Source: Spirometra erinaceieuropaei (Eukaryota; Platyhelminthes; Cestoda; Diphyllobothriidea; Diphyllobothriidae). From it: a stretch of DNA of 64,000 nucleotides. A program made the position numbers and the translations under genes. The notes under the pieces were generated by a model that saw only the letters and a program-made list of their open reading frames with translations, made no database searches and had not been told where the DNA came from. The DNA is taken from positions 174,242 through 238,241 of the forward strand of contig CACRXP010000306.1 of assembly GCA_902702965.1 (NCBI GenBank). Direction: 5' to 3'. Position 1 is the first letter of the stretch. Each line of letters starts with the position of its first letter. Positions 10,871 through 20,935 of the stretch are shown piece by piece.

Positions 10871-12884
10871 GCCAGGGTGGGGGGCACAAGTGCAGATTAC
10901 CTTTGACAATGGCCGAGACTACACTTCATCCAATACCGATGACAAACTGGTCTGACCTACCGAGAATTTTCGAAGGAAACGGTTCCCACTCGTTGTTGGA
11001 GTTTTGCTGAGGCCTGCGCGTTGGTTTCATCAACCTACGAGGAACAGGATATTTGAGGCGTAAGAACGGAATGGTCGCTGCTAAAACAAATGCAATCCAA
11101 CACCTTAAGAGAAAAATAAACCAAGAATGAACCAGAAAACCGAGAATAACGAAAACACTGCCGTTACCAAAAGTTAACTCCACCGAGCCAAAGAACACAC
11201 CGAAAACCTCCCACCGGGAAAATCCTAATCACGTGACAGGGAGCTCACGTCGCCACCAAGTTGGGCTGGTCGAGCGCATCGACCACTCCCCAATCCAACT
11301 TTTTCCCTCCACTCCCGTACATCATGGTTCAAATTTGTCAACAGCACGCCGTCATCTGCCGCGACAATGGACAGGAGCCCAAGAGCGTAAGCGTTCTCTT
11401 CCAGAGAGAATGATAGACTCACATGCAGGAACAGTCCTCGTCGCTGAAGGAGCAGGCAACGTAAGAGAGTTGATTCTAAAGGCCATGAGTCAACCTCTGA
11501 ACACAGAGACAATTACGTGTGACGTCCTCACAAGTTGGAGCCCTCCAGAAGCTCGTCAACGGGGTTTTGAAATGCGTGACACTCGGGAATTTAAGAGGAA
11601 TTCTCAGAAAGTGCGAAATTAGGACGACCGCACGGGTGGGACTCATATTAGTGCCAAGGCTGAAGAGTCCAGTACATAGGGCTTTCACACGTTCCGGTAG
11701 CTTGGGCAGTCGGTAGACGTGGAAAGTTAAACATAATCACCATTTCAGGGCGAAAGCCTTTTACAGTTCAACAGGGGTCGAAGGCTCACTTACTTCCTGT
11801 CAGACCTTCATAACTATAATAGACCTAAAAACGGCACAGCCCGTTCTGGAAGGTGGGCCAGCGTCTACATGCACGTAACTACCTTAATTAACCGTAAGTA
11901 CTCCTGTGTGAATGCCTGATGGTCGAAGTCAAACACCCCAATCATCGCGTTTAATAAAATGCGGCAGAAACTTGCATAGCAAGTGCCTAGACTTTCTAAT
12001 ATCCTTGACATCGTTCGCCACTGTTAGCCTGTAGGCAAGGCAGGACACAGAAAGAAGCAGAAACTCCGACACCAGGGCTGGGATCCCAATCCGCATTCGT
12101 CGTGGATCTCGAGGCGGTGATTTCTCAAGCATTGAGACGAGTGACGTCGAGGCAGCGACTTAGGAAATGATAGTTGTAGCCTTGATGTAATCCATGCAAA
12201 AAGCTCCCAGACGACATTTTGTTAAGATACCGACAATACAATAGTCGGTACTGGAGCTTTCGTGGGCGCAAGCTACTTCGTCAAATGTTCTGGAGACGTA
12301 TATAGGCGTTCAAAGGCCTTCCAAAAAGTATTGTCGACTTCTCTTCAACTCCTTACTTTCTGCTTACCCCATTCGACATGATATAGGTCTTTGAAGAACC
12401 CGGAGACCTAAGAGCGTTATGCTGATTGAATTGGCTTCTCAGAAAAATTCTTGCAGACTTGACAACAAAATATAAAATCTGAAAAAGGCGGAAGCATTTA
12501 CTAGCTTTGCCGAAGCAGAAAAAATATGCTAAAGCCTGATTTACATGTCCACAATGCTAAAAAATTGCTCGTTTTCTATCTGAAAAGGGTTCAGGTGGTC
12601 AATCAACTTTACCAGGTCATCTGACTTCTGATCTGAATTCGCCGTTAAATTCACTCATCCAGTCATTTGTCTGACATTCTGACCAATTAAGGGATGATAC
12701 TCAAGGAGAAGCGCAGTCGCAGCTGACGTGCCTAAAGGTTGCATTTTCACCAATAGCATTACATCACTGCATAAAGACGTCACTTTCAATTGACTGTGTT
12801 GCGATATTGTCTACTTTAAAATCAGATTGCGAATTTGTGTCGATAGCAAGCCGATTTCAGGCCCCTGTACTGAGGGATGATTAC
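10871..12884. other. No gene recognised
   Basis: Open frames at 11,233-11,622 (plus), 11,225-11,512 and 11,929-12,132 (minus) overlap each other and show no domains or usable splice pairs. Intronic under the minus-strand gene model. Confidence 0.35.
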
Positions 12885-13062
12885 TCTCTTTGCCGCCAGC
12901 CCTCAGTCTTAGTCGTTCTAATTCATCCCCTGTTGGAGGTTTTCGATGCTGCGGCTTTGACGTTTTGGTCGGTTCTGACACCCCAGAAGATGCTACGTCG
13001 GCCTGTCCCGCCAGAGAATCACGTGATCGAGCTGTCTCTAGTTCAGTCCACTTCGCGGGATC
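12885..13062 (-). CDS. Coiled-coil gene, exon 15
   Basis: On the minus strand a strong acceptor (pyrimidine-rich, ending TGTACTTCATCCAG) is followed by 59 codons and one extra base before AGA|GTAATC. The peptide begins DPAKWTELETARSRDSLAGQ and continues with a Ser/Thr/Pro/Lys-rich linker, then a charged helix (ELERLRLRAGG). Incoming phase 0 matches the outgoing phase of the 34-nt exon at 15,185-15,218, and outgoing phase 1 matches the exon at 1,813-2,225. The same frame stays open to a TAG shortly beyond the donor, so an alternative C-terminus here is possible. Function unknown. Confidence 0.6.
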
Positions 13063-13769
13063 CTGGATGAAGTACAGGAAATTCAGGAGTAAAGACAGAT
13101 GGGCTACTTCGGCTCGCTGACTGTGCTTAGACTTTTGGTAGAGACTTCAGTTCAGTTGCGTCAGCACAAAAATATCTTCATTTGAATTGAAGGGTAATTA
13201 AAATATCGAGAAATGAAAACAGGTTGTTGTGAGTTTTTGAACCGCTGATTTTGGCGTAGGCGCCGTTTTTGAATTCATATCGGTAATGGCTATTTCCTGT
13301 CAGTCTCCCTGTTAATGGTGTTTTATGCAGACTTGCTGGACAGTTATCACTCCATTCCGTGATAAATTTTTTGGGGCGAGGCCAAATCGGTTTGTTTCCC
13401 GCCCAGCATCAAGTAACGCTGGAACCGGCTCCTAGCACTCTTAGGGACTGTACCGAGACAATGCCCCTCTCTCTGGTGTCGGAGAGCCAATTGCAACAAC
13501 TCTCCCGTTTTGTTTATCAACCTAAACTGATCTGGACGATTTTTGCCTGTACACTTGAAGCCTTCTCTATTGTGTGCAATCGGTGCAGACCACAAATGCC
13601 TGGTTAATTTCGTCTTGATCGGTCGGAGTTAGGTTCTACGGCTGAACATGGCCGTAACTTTCTCCTTATTAAAACTACTGTCTCGTCTAAATCAGTTTCC
13701 GGTAATTTCATTACCGAAAAAAAAACAAAACACTCGGTGTGTCTGCTATTGTACTTACTCCAGGCTCTC
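13063..13769. other. No gene recognised
   Basis: Two mutually antisense frames of 82 codons (13,347-13,595 minus and 13,359-13,607 plus) cover the same bases and neither has a recognisable domain. No splice-site pair supports an exon. Confidence 0.35.
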
Positions 13770-14335
13770 TACCTCTGTCAGCCACTTTACCTATTCTCCG
13801 CATCAGACATCTGACCGCGGACTGGTGTCTGGAAATGGGCAGAAAGTGAGAGCAACGGTCTCAACGCACATCCTCATCACTATAAGCAATCTGACGCGCT
13901 CGAATCTGTCACGGTGCCTTAAAAGCCATAGCTTGGAAGGCTGACGACTGACGAGATAACTCGGACCTCACAGTCAGTCCAGTGTGTCTTTGTGTGGGGG
14001 TGGCGGTCTGGTGGACTGAGAGTCAGGCTGCAATGACTCCTTCTTAATGTGGCCTCTACGGAACTCACACTCATTGGGGTGCGAGACGGTGTGGTGGCAC
14101 GCGCTTATGTGCGGGTTTTCGCCGTGTCAGCCACCTAAGTCCTTTCCCGTCTCCGATATTCTTGATTCTGTCATGATGCTGGGCCCAGGTGGGAAAGGTG
14201 AGAGTACAGTAGATGCTGCGCAAGTCTACTATCACCATAAACGAATTCACCGTCCTTGTTTCCGTAATGGTGTGGGACACATGGTGGAATTTGTCAACAA
14301 TGGCGGCCGAACTGTCACTTACTGCAGGTAGATCC
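13770..14335 (+). repeat. Dispersed repeat R1, copy c (longest)
   Basis: The longest R1 copy. The first part parallels 10,380-10,620, the middle (GTGTGGGGGTGGCGGTCTGG, AGGCTGCAATGACTCC) parallels 58,100-58,160, and the end (CAAGTCTACTATCACCATAA and following) parallels 58,915-58,945. The three other loci therefore hold different segments of one repeat roughly 550 bp or more in length. Confidence 0.65.
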
Positions 14336-15184
14336 TCAACTGGTTTTGGTCCAATCTGGCTCGATTCGACTTAGTAGACATTGGCTCCTAATCTACTCTG
14401 GGGTTCAATACATGGACACTGCAACAACTTCCCCCGCTAAAGCTACTGGTGGTAAATGGGTCGGACTTTGCCTAAATGGGATGAAACGGTATGGCAAACC
14501 TTCTAGAAATGTTTTTTTCCTCAGCAAATGTTGACGCCATGTGGAGATTTAACTGTCATTTGCAATAGGAAGTCTGTTCGTATGCGTAGACTACGCACGC
14601 CAACTTAACCCTCTCATTTCTGAAACAGATGTCGCGATCGGCTCAGGTGGCATTTTTCCATTATGAAAACGAAGTTCAGACCCATCCCTCAGTAAAAGAT
14701 ATGCACTAAGGTATTAAAAGTCACTGAGACGCTCTTTTTAATATTGAACATCTGTAGGTTTCTCTCCGCCATAAAGCTGACTATCATATGATGAGTGAAT
14801 TGAAAAAAACTCACTAATACAGTTGTTAAATTGTGTGTTGACCAAGTGCATGATAAATAAAACCGGTTACAGATATATACAAATCCGAGTAAACACACGC
14901 AATAGTATCCAAAGCTGGAGCGAACTGGAAACATTTAAATGGCCACCGAAGCAAAATGCCCAGGAAACAAATTTAAACCAAATCTTCAGTAACTTCAAAG
15001 AACCTTTTCAAATTTAACGTCTCCAGGTAGGGAAATATACAGTTGTCTGGAGTGGAGGAAAAATTTTCCAGGCTGACAAAAATCCACATTTTATGCTTTT
15101 CAAAGTAATAATAAATCAGCATAAAGAAAGGAAGACGTGCAGCGGCCGATAACAAGCATTACAACAGAAACGAGATCAACTTAC
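14336..15184. other. No gene recognised
   Basis: AT-rich stretch with short frames on both strands and no recognisable domain. Intronic in the minus-strand gene model. Confidence 0.35.
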
Positions 15185-15218
15185 CGGTCCAGTTCCTGTT
15201 TCCAGTCCTTTCGAAGCG
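15185..15218 (-). CDS. Coiled-coil gene, exon 14 (34-nt microexon)
   Basis: On the minus strand an acceptor (TTCCATATATAG) and a consensus donor (CCG|GTAAGT) bound 34 nt. Together with the two bases left over from the exon at 17,311-17,681 this gives 12 codons (NASKGLETGTGP) and restores phase 0, which the exon at 12,885-13,062 requires. Without it those two exons do not join in frame. The donor is strong and the acceptor average. Phase logic is the main support. Confidence 0.5.
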
Positions 15219-15299
15219 CTATATATGGAAAATAAGTTCATAAATAGTTACCAGTTAAACCCAAACCTCCGTGAACCAAGTCAACTGGACGTGCAATCT

Positions 15300-16225
15300 C
15301 ATGTAATGTTGACCAAGACTCCAAAATTTGTTTGCGATTCGAAAATATTGCTTAAGTGGGATTTCAATATTAATAGTCGTGAAGCATAATCTCAAAAGAT
15401 ATTTCGGTCACATCAGGATGCCGGCATTTGAGCGACTTTATTTCTGGCCGCCTGCAAAGTCTGACCTCTGCAAAAGATGCCTACTTATGTGGGATGTACT
15501 CTTCCCATTGATTTTTCACATCCTTATAAATTCAAATACATTTTCAAGACAGACATAAAAAATCCTTTCCTGTACTCGTTTGGTAGCAAATCACGTCTTC
15601 TTCAAATTTTTCACCTGGAAAGTATCCTTCGGGTTTTAAAAGCCCTTCCAATGCCCGATTCGTTTAAAACCTGAAATGCCGTCATACTTGCATTCAAAGT
15701 TTCAAAATTAGAGGCTGTATACTTTCTCTGTAAGGAGAGTCATTCATTTCGACACGCTATTACGAAGACATCATATAAAGATTTTTGAACTTTGTGGTAG
15801 ATGCTGACCGCGTTGTTCACTTCTTAGGCAGCATTAATAAATACGATGATGCGATTCAGCACTATAAGAAATTTCTTAAAACCGAAAGACACCCTTTCTT
15901 CAATGATAAAATTTGTAAAAGACTTAATTTGCTACTAAATGAGTACAAGAACGAATGTATTGTCTGCTTTCTTTAAAATGTATTTGCATCTATAGGAGCG
16001 ATGGGAAAATTCATACTACGTAAGTGATCGTCTTTTACAGAATGCAGAGTTTGCAGCTGGCCAGAAGAAAACTCGTCCACAAGCCGGCATCCCGACGTAA
16101 CTGGAGTATTTTGGTATAATGCTGCACGCTAATTAATGTTAAAATACTAATTACGTGATCTTTTCGAGTATAAAACCAACTTCGGAAACAGAGGGGACAG
16201 AGTTTGACAATTACGAATTTTGTAA
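15300..16225 (+). mobile_element. Long-TIR element, diverged near-complete copy P3
   Basis: The left arm (GATTCGAAAATATTGCTTAAG, TCAGGATGCCGGCATTTGAG, TTGGTAGCAAATCACGTCTT) and an oppositely oriented right arm (GCCGGCATCCCGACGTAACT, near 16,080-16,100, then TGATCTTTTCGAG) enclose a central region that parallels 20,070-20,430. Length is about 0.9 kb, like the 998-bp copy P4. The frames over it (15,328-15,976) contain no transposase motif. Confidence 0.65.
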
Positions 16226-17310
16226 CGTGATGAAAAACAGGCAAGAAAACTTAATAGGCGCAAATGGTTCACGAACAAAACTAGTTTTTAAATTCAAGCG
16301 TTAAGGAACGTGCGCGCTGCACTCTAGTGATGCCAAATTCAAAAAAACACTGCGTAACAAAACGTGCATGCATTGATGTCCAAGCAACATTCAAGTTTCA
16401 AACACTCATGTGAACATTCTAAGAATGAAATATTCTCACATGCCCTCATTTTACAAGCTTAAAGAGCAGACTCAGAAACACGGAAGCCAACTATAGTGGG
16501 CATATCTGACAACCCATTAAAATTACTTCTCATCGCTTATTACCTTGAATTTTTGCATTCGTACACCTCAACAGAAACTTTAAAACAAAATTTTCCGGTC
16601 CACTTTTTAATTGGCATGAGCGTAAAGTATTGTCATGTACACGCAAACTAAGGATAACGTTTTATAATGTTACACATGCTTAGGACTAGTGAAACAAGTT
16701 GCATATTGGAGAATAGCCCATCAAAAAAGTCATTTAAAAAACACTGGATGACGTATTTAACAGAAACAGGGGTCAGATGTGATTATGCAGCCCTACCTGC
16801 AGTAAACAAACTCCAGCCACCTGTAATACGGGACCGGTGGTAATTAGGGTTTTTACAGGTGGGGCCGGGGAACGCACAGGCGACGAGGTCAGGTAGTTGC
16901 ATGCAAAAGCAAAGCTATTGGGAATACGCGGTTGCACTTTGAGTGGTTGAGAAATAGCTGCCCTAACCTTAGCCCTAACCCTGAACCACAACCTTTAGCC
17001 CTAACAGTAGTGTGTCCATCAGGTGGGGCTACATAATCACACCTTACTAAAATAGGACTAATCTCAGTGCTTGGATATGACGGCTTAACCCACGATAGTA
17101 TTCGCACTTCAATGACCTTCCTTATCAGATTGTACCCATCCGCATTTTTCCACCTTATCCCTGTTAATACGAAGAACTAGTTTCCAATAAAAGGAGAAAT
17201 CAGTGCGCAGATTACTTTGTACAAAAGTCACTACTGCATACGTCTGGCAGTTTGTGATGAGGGAGACTGGGACATAGAACTGAATGGCAGGAATTACGCA
17301 TAAAACTCAC
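16226..17310. other. No gene recognised; telomere-like motif inside
   Basis: AT-rich DNA with no supported exon. At 16,960-17,005 there are four spaced CCCTAA-type units (the minus strand of TTAGGG), similar to the tracts at 2.5 and 32.3 kb. Confidence 0.4.
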
Positions 17311-17681
17311 TTCCAGGCCATGATTTTCTGCCTCAAATTTGTGATGGCCGCGAGTATATCCTCTTCTGAACGAATGCTATTCGCAGATGGCGCTGAAGTG
17401 GAGGCAGAGCTCCCTTCTCCCTCAACTTTCACCACCAGGTAACAAGTTTCCAACTCTTTAACAATATCTTCCATTGCTTTAGCGCTGAGAACAACGCCTC
17501 CAGAAAGGAGCTTTTCTGAGGCCGCAACCAGTGCTTCAGTCTGTACCATATCGAAGTCGGTCTGCGAGCCAATGGACGCCAGTGACATTGATGCGGCTTC
17601 CAGTTGCTTCCGCGGCTCACGTTCCTCTAGGCGATTAAGCACATATTCCGAAGTAACTTCTGCCTCCTTGAGCATGCTCGC
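17311..17681 (-). CDS. Coiled-coil gene, exon 13
   Basis: On the minus strand a T-rich tract is followed by the first downstream AG (CTGCAG) and then 123 codons plus two bases up to GGAA|GTGAGT. The peptide starts ASMLKEAEVTSEYVLNRLEE and has charged helical segments flanking a short Gly/Ser/Thr-rich linker (about residues 85-105), ending in a helix (EEDILAAITNLRQKI). Incoming phase 0 agrees with the upstream exon at 17,842-18,009. If the donor were not used the frame would stop at the TGA that overlaps it. The intron to the upstream exon is 160 bp. No recognised domain. Confidence 0.7.
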
Positions 17682-17841
17682 CTGCAGTTGGTAAGATTCC
17701 ATCCCAGCGTATAGCACAGCAGCACCGAAGATGGAAAAAAGGAAATTCAAGTTGTCGTTAAACTAGTGGCATTTTGCAAATATTGATAACATCGCTATCA
17801 TTGTCAGTGTAGGGATCATGCAGTCAGGTCGAGGAGCTCAC

Positions 17842-18009
17842 CTCTCTAACAAGCGAATCGTCTGGAGGTGAGGTACTGACTGGAGTCCTCTCTTCACCAC
17901 CACCTGCACCCTCCGCAAGCGAATAGCCAAGTCTCCTTAAGATCTCCTCGTGCTTTTGAGCGTTCATCTGTAATTCGGCAATAATCTCGTCTTTGGCTTT
18001 CAGCTCCTC
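17842..18009 (-). CDS. Coiled-coil gene, exon 12
   Basis: Acceptor CTTATTTCAG and donor GAG|GTGAGC on the minus strand enclose exactly 56 codons, phase 0 at both ends. The first 30 residues form a helical coiled-coil segment (EELKAKDEIIAELQMNAQKH), followed by a Gly-rich then Pro/Ser/Thr/Asp-rich tail. Both splice sites are good and neither side has an in-frame stop, so this is one of the best supported exons. Function unknown. Confidence 0.75.
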
Positions 18010-18316
18010 CTGAAATAAGAGCAGTAGAAGTCAGTTTAACGGGAGGCATTACTTTATTGCGAATGCGCGCGCGAGAGCTTTTACCATTGGTATAAAGTAA
18101 ACCATCTGAATCTAATCCGTTTCTTGAGATTTAGGAGATATGACCATCTAGTTTGATGACACGTGGCAAAATCGATCTCCAAACGGTGTCGAGCGGGCGT
18201 GCAGAAGATCCCGAAGGCTCTTCGGTTGCCACATGTCGTTGCATAGTACAAGTAACGATTGAGGGAAGTGCGTGGAAGCGACTGCTGTTTATGTATTTGA
18301 TGTGAAATTAGGGAAT

Positions 18317-18729
18317 GGACGCAGTATGCGATCCCACTCAGAGAACAAAAACCAGGTCATCGTGTAATACGGGTTTATGGGGGGGAGGGCTAAACGGCGG
18401 AGAGAATAGCGCGATAGTAAGTAAACATTCGGATAAGTGTTGAGGTGGCACATTGCGTCCTTGCACCAAATTTATTCACAACTACTTGCGAAAAAACACA
18501 CGTACTAGGAACCCGAGCCCCGAGACATGGTACGGGTACCGAGATATCTGACAGTATGAGAAAAGTTGAGCATTTTTCGCAGTTCTTCTAGTTTGTTTTC
18601 ACGAAAGAAGTAGATTACATTCTATCTAGTTACGAGAGCGCGGAAGCGTCAAGTGTAAAAGAAGGCGGGGACGCAATATGCCACGATGACCTGGTTTTTG
18701 TTCCCCGAGTGGGGTCCTATACTGCGTCC
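18317..18729. mobile_element. MITE-like inverted-repeat element
   Basis: 48-bp arms at 18,317-18,364 and 18,682-18,729 are inverted copies of each other, with GGACGCAGTAT at the outer ends and an identical AACAAAAACCAGGTCATCGTG core. A further inverted match to the inner part (GTGGCACATTGCGTCC) lies at 18,446-18,461. The ~410-bp element has no coding capacity. No clear target duplication is visible. The family is unrelated to the long-TIR one. Confidence 0.65.
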
Positions 18730-19197
18730 TTACTGATCAAAGTTTAAGACGTCTGGGCACTCCTCTAAGAAGTACAGGAGGCAGCAAAACTCCCGAAACA
18801 CTGAGTGAGATTCACAAGGATGACGTGGATTAGAAAGGATTACTCAGGCCAAATTAAATTACCTATTACCCTGCACCGTAATCTAAACATAGTTCACAAA
18901 CTCTGGGAAGGTAACTTTCAAACAAGCATCTTCTCAGCGAACCGTAGAAATCCCACTGACAAAGAGGACTACATACGTATATGACGGGGATATTATCCAT
19001 TGGATTTCGATGTCCGTTTTAATTATGTCTTATTTTATTTAAGAGATGCACAGGTTCCTTTTTTGCTTTCGTTTTGCAGGGAGTCAAGTTTCATTTATGT
19101 GCTGTACTTAAAGGGATGGTGTACAGGGTGTCGCGGTCGAGTGTCCACGTTTCAGCTGTACTGCCTGAAATTACCATGCCCGGATATGGATGCAGCA
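18730..19197. other. No gene recognised
   Basis: Short frames only, and no repeat or splice-site pair that I can support. Confidence 0.35.
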
Positions 19198-19390
19198 TAG
19201 ACGACGCCCACTGGGCCTAGTAGTACAGGCACGCACAGAACTGTAACAGTTACCTATAAACAGTACACTGACAGTGGCTGCAGGACACATCGATGGATCC
19301 GGTAGACACTTCTGCTCCGCACCATCCCGGCGCCAGCACTCATCTGTGGCTCCGCGAAGCCTTGCTCAGCGCGGCGGCCACACTCCCCGT
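19198..19390 (+). repeat. Direct repeat D, left copy
   Basis: Resembles 20,745-20,935: a GGGCCTA...GCAGGC-like start, TACCTATAAA, TACACTG, then CATCCCGGCGCCAGC and TGTGGCTCCGCGAAGCC against CAGCATCCAGCTC and TGTGGCTCCACGAAGCC. The two copies flank the long-TIR element P4. The right copy leads into a LINE, so this may be LINE 5' leader sequence. Confidence 0.5.
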
Positions 19391-19742
19391 AAGCGGCCCT
19401 GACCGGCGGGTTACATCAGATGAGAGTATCTGCCGTGCGTGTGTGTTCATCTTCGTCCCCGGTAGTCCGCGAACTAATTCCCGAAACTTCGCCCAAGTTC
19501 GAATCCCTGCGCCAACAATGCTGTGGGACACACAGTGAACATGGTCTGACACGACGGCCAAACTGTCGCGTTGCACTAGGGGGCGTAAGGCGTGTAGTAG
19601 TCCGGGGGGGGGGGGCACGTCGCAGCTGTATGGTCAACTCCAGACACGTCGATGCGGTTTGATTGACGATGAATGACTTCGGATTGAGGGGGGACACCCT
19701 GACACGGACGCGCCGTCAGCAGCTGCCATGCTGGAAGATATA

Positions 19743-20740
19743 CAGTAGGTGGGCTACATCATGAAATGTCTACTGAAATTCCGACATGCGTTTTCTTTTC
19801 GAAAAGATTAATTAAGTACGGATATAAAACTAGTCCGCCTGCAAAATAATTTTATAATATTTCAGTTACCTAGGGATACCGGCTTTCGAATGAACCTCCT
19901 TCCGGCTGCATGCAAAAACTACACTCTGTAAAAAACGACTACTTAAGTAGCATGAATTTTTCTCATTGATTTTCGATGCCCCTAAACTTTCAATTATACC
20001 TTATGGAAAACATGCACAAAAATATTCATTCTTTTGCTCATTCGGTAGAAAATTACTTTTTATTCTAATCTCTAATCTTATAACTGAAGGAAGGGTATAA
20101 TTTGGTTTTCAAAAACTTTTCCGATTCCCAAGTAATTTTGAAACCGCTCTACCGTTACACTTGGATTCAGGGTTTCCAAACTACAAGCCGTATATTTTCC
20201 GCGTACGAAAACCACACATTCCTCTACGGTAATAACGGGGGACCATATAGGGTTCATAAAATTTAGCACTAGATTTGATTCATATTGCTAACTTTACAAG
20301 CCACATTGGTAAATGCAGAGACATGGCGATTTATGAACGGCCATTTCACGGTATTTAAAAGTCCCACAATTAGAAACTTTTTAAAAACCTAATTTTATTT
20401 CTTCTTCAGTAGAAAATTAGAAGAAGACGTAATTGTCTACCGAATGAGCAAAAGAATGAATATTTTTATGCATGTTTTCCTTGAAACATAATTGGACTTT
20501 TAGGGGCATCGAAAATCAATGAGAAAAATGCATGCTACTTAAGTAGTCATTTTTCACAGTGTTGTTTTTACATGCAGCCGAAAGGAAGTTAATTCGAAAG
20601 CCGGCATCCTGACGTAACTGAAATATTGTAAAATTATCTTGCAGACTGACTTGTTTTACAACCCTACTTAATTAATCTTTTCGAAACGAAAACGCATTTC
20701 GGAATTTCGGTTGACATTTCATGAGTTAGCCCACCTACTG
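19743..20740. mobile_element. Long-TIR non-autonomous transposon, copy P4 (best)
   Basis: The ends read CAGTAGGTGGGCTA and its inverted complement, flanked on both sides by TA (19,741-19,742 and 20,741-20,742), consistent with a TA target duplication. The terminal inverted repeats are about 320 bp long (19,743-20,065 and 20,425-20,740) with scattered differences, so the whole unit can fold back. The ~360-bp centre encodes nothing recognisable. Length is 998 bp. TA target choice is typical of Tc1/mariner-type transposases, but no partner transposase is present in the window, so the superfamily is inferred only. Confidence 0.85.
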
Positions 20741-20744
20741 TAGC

Positions 20745-20935
20745 ATAGGCGAGGCCGCCTGGGCCTATTAACGCAGGCGCGACCGCGGGAGCAGCAAATA
20801 CCTATAAATATTACACTGCCGGTCCCTGCCAAACGCACTGATTAAATTGGGAAATGCTTAAACGTCGTCTCGGCCCAGCATCCAGCTCACAGATGTGGCT
20901 CCACGAAGCCATCAGCAATGACGTCACGAGACGGC
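20745..20935 (+). repeat. Direct repeat D, right copy
   Basis: Diverged duplicate of 19,198-19,390 lying immediately outside the right end of the long-TIR element and running into the endonuclease part of the LINE that starts near 20,850. Confidence 0.5.
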
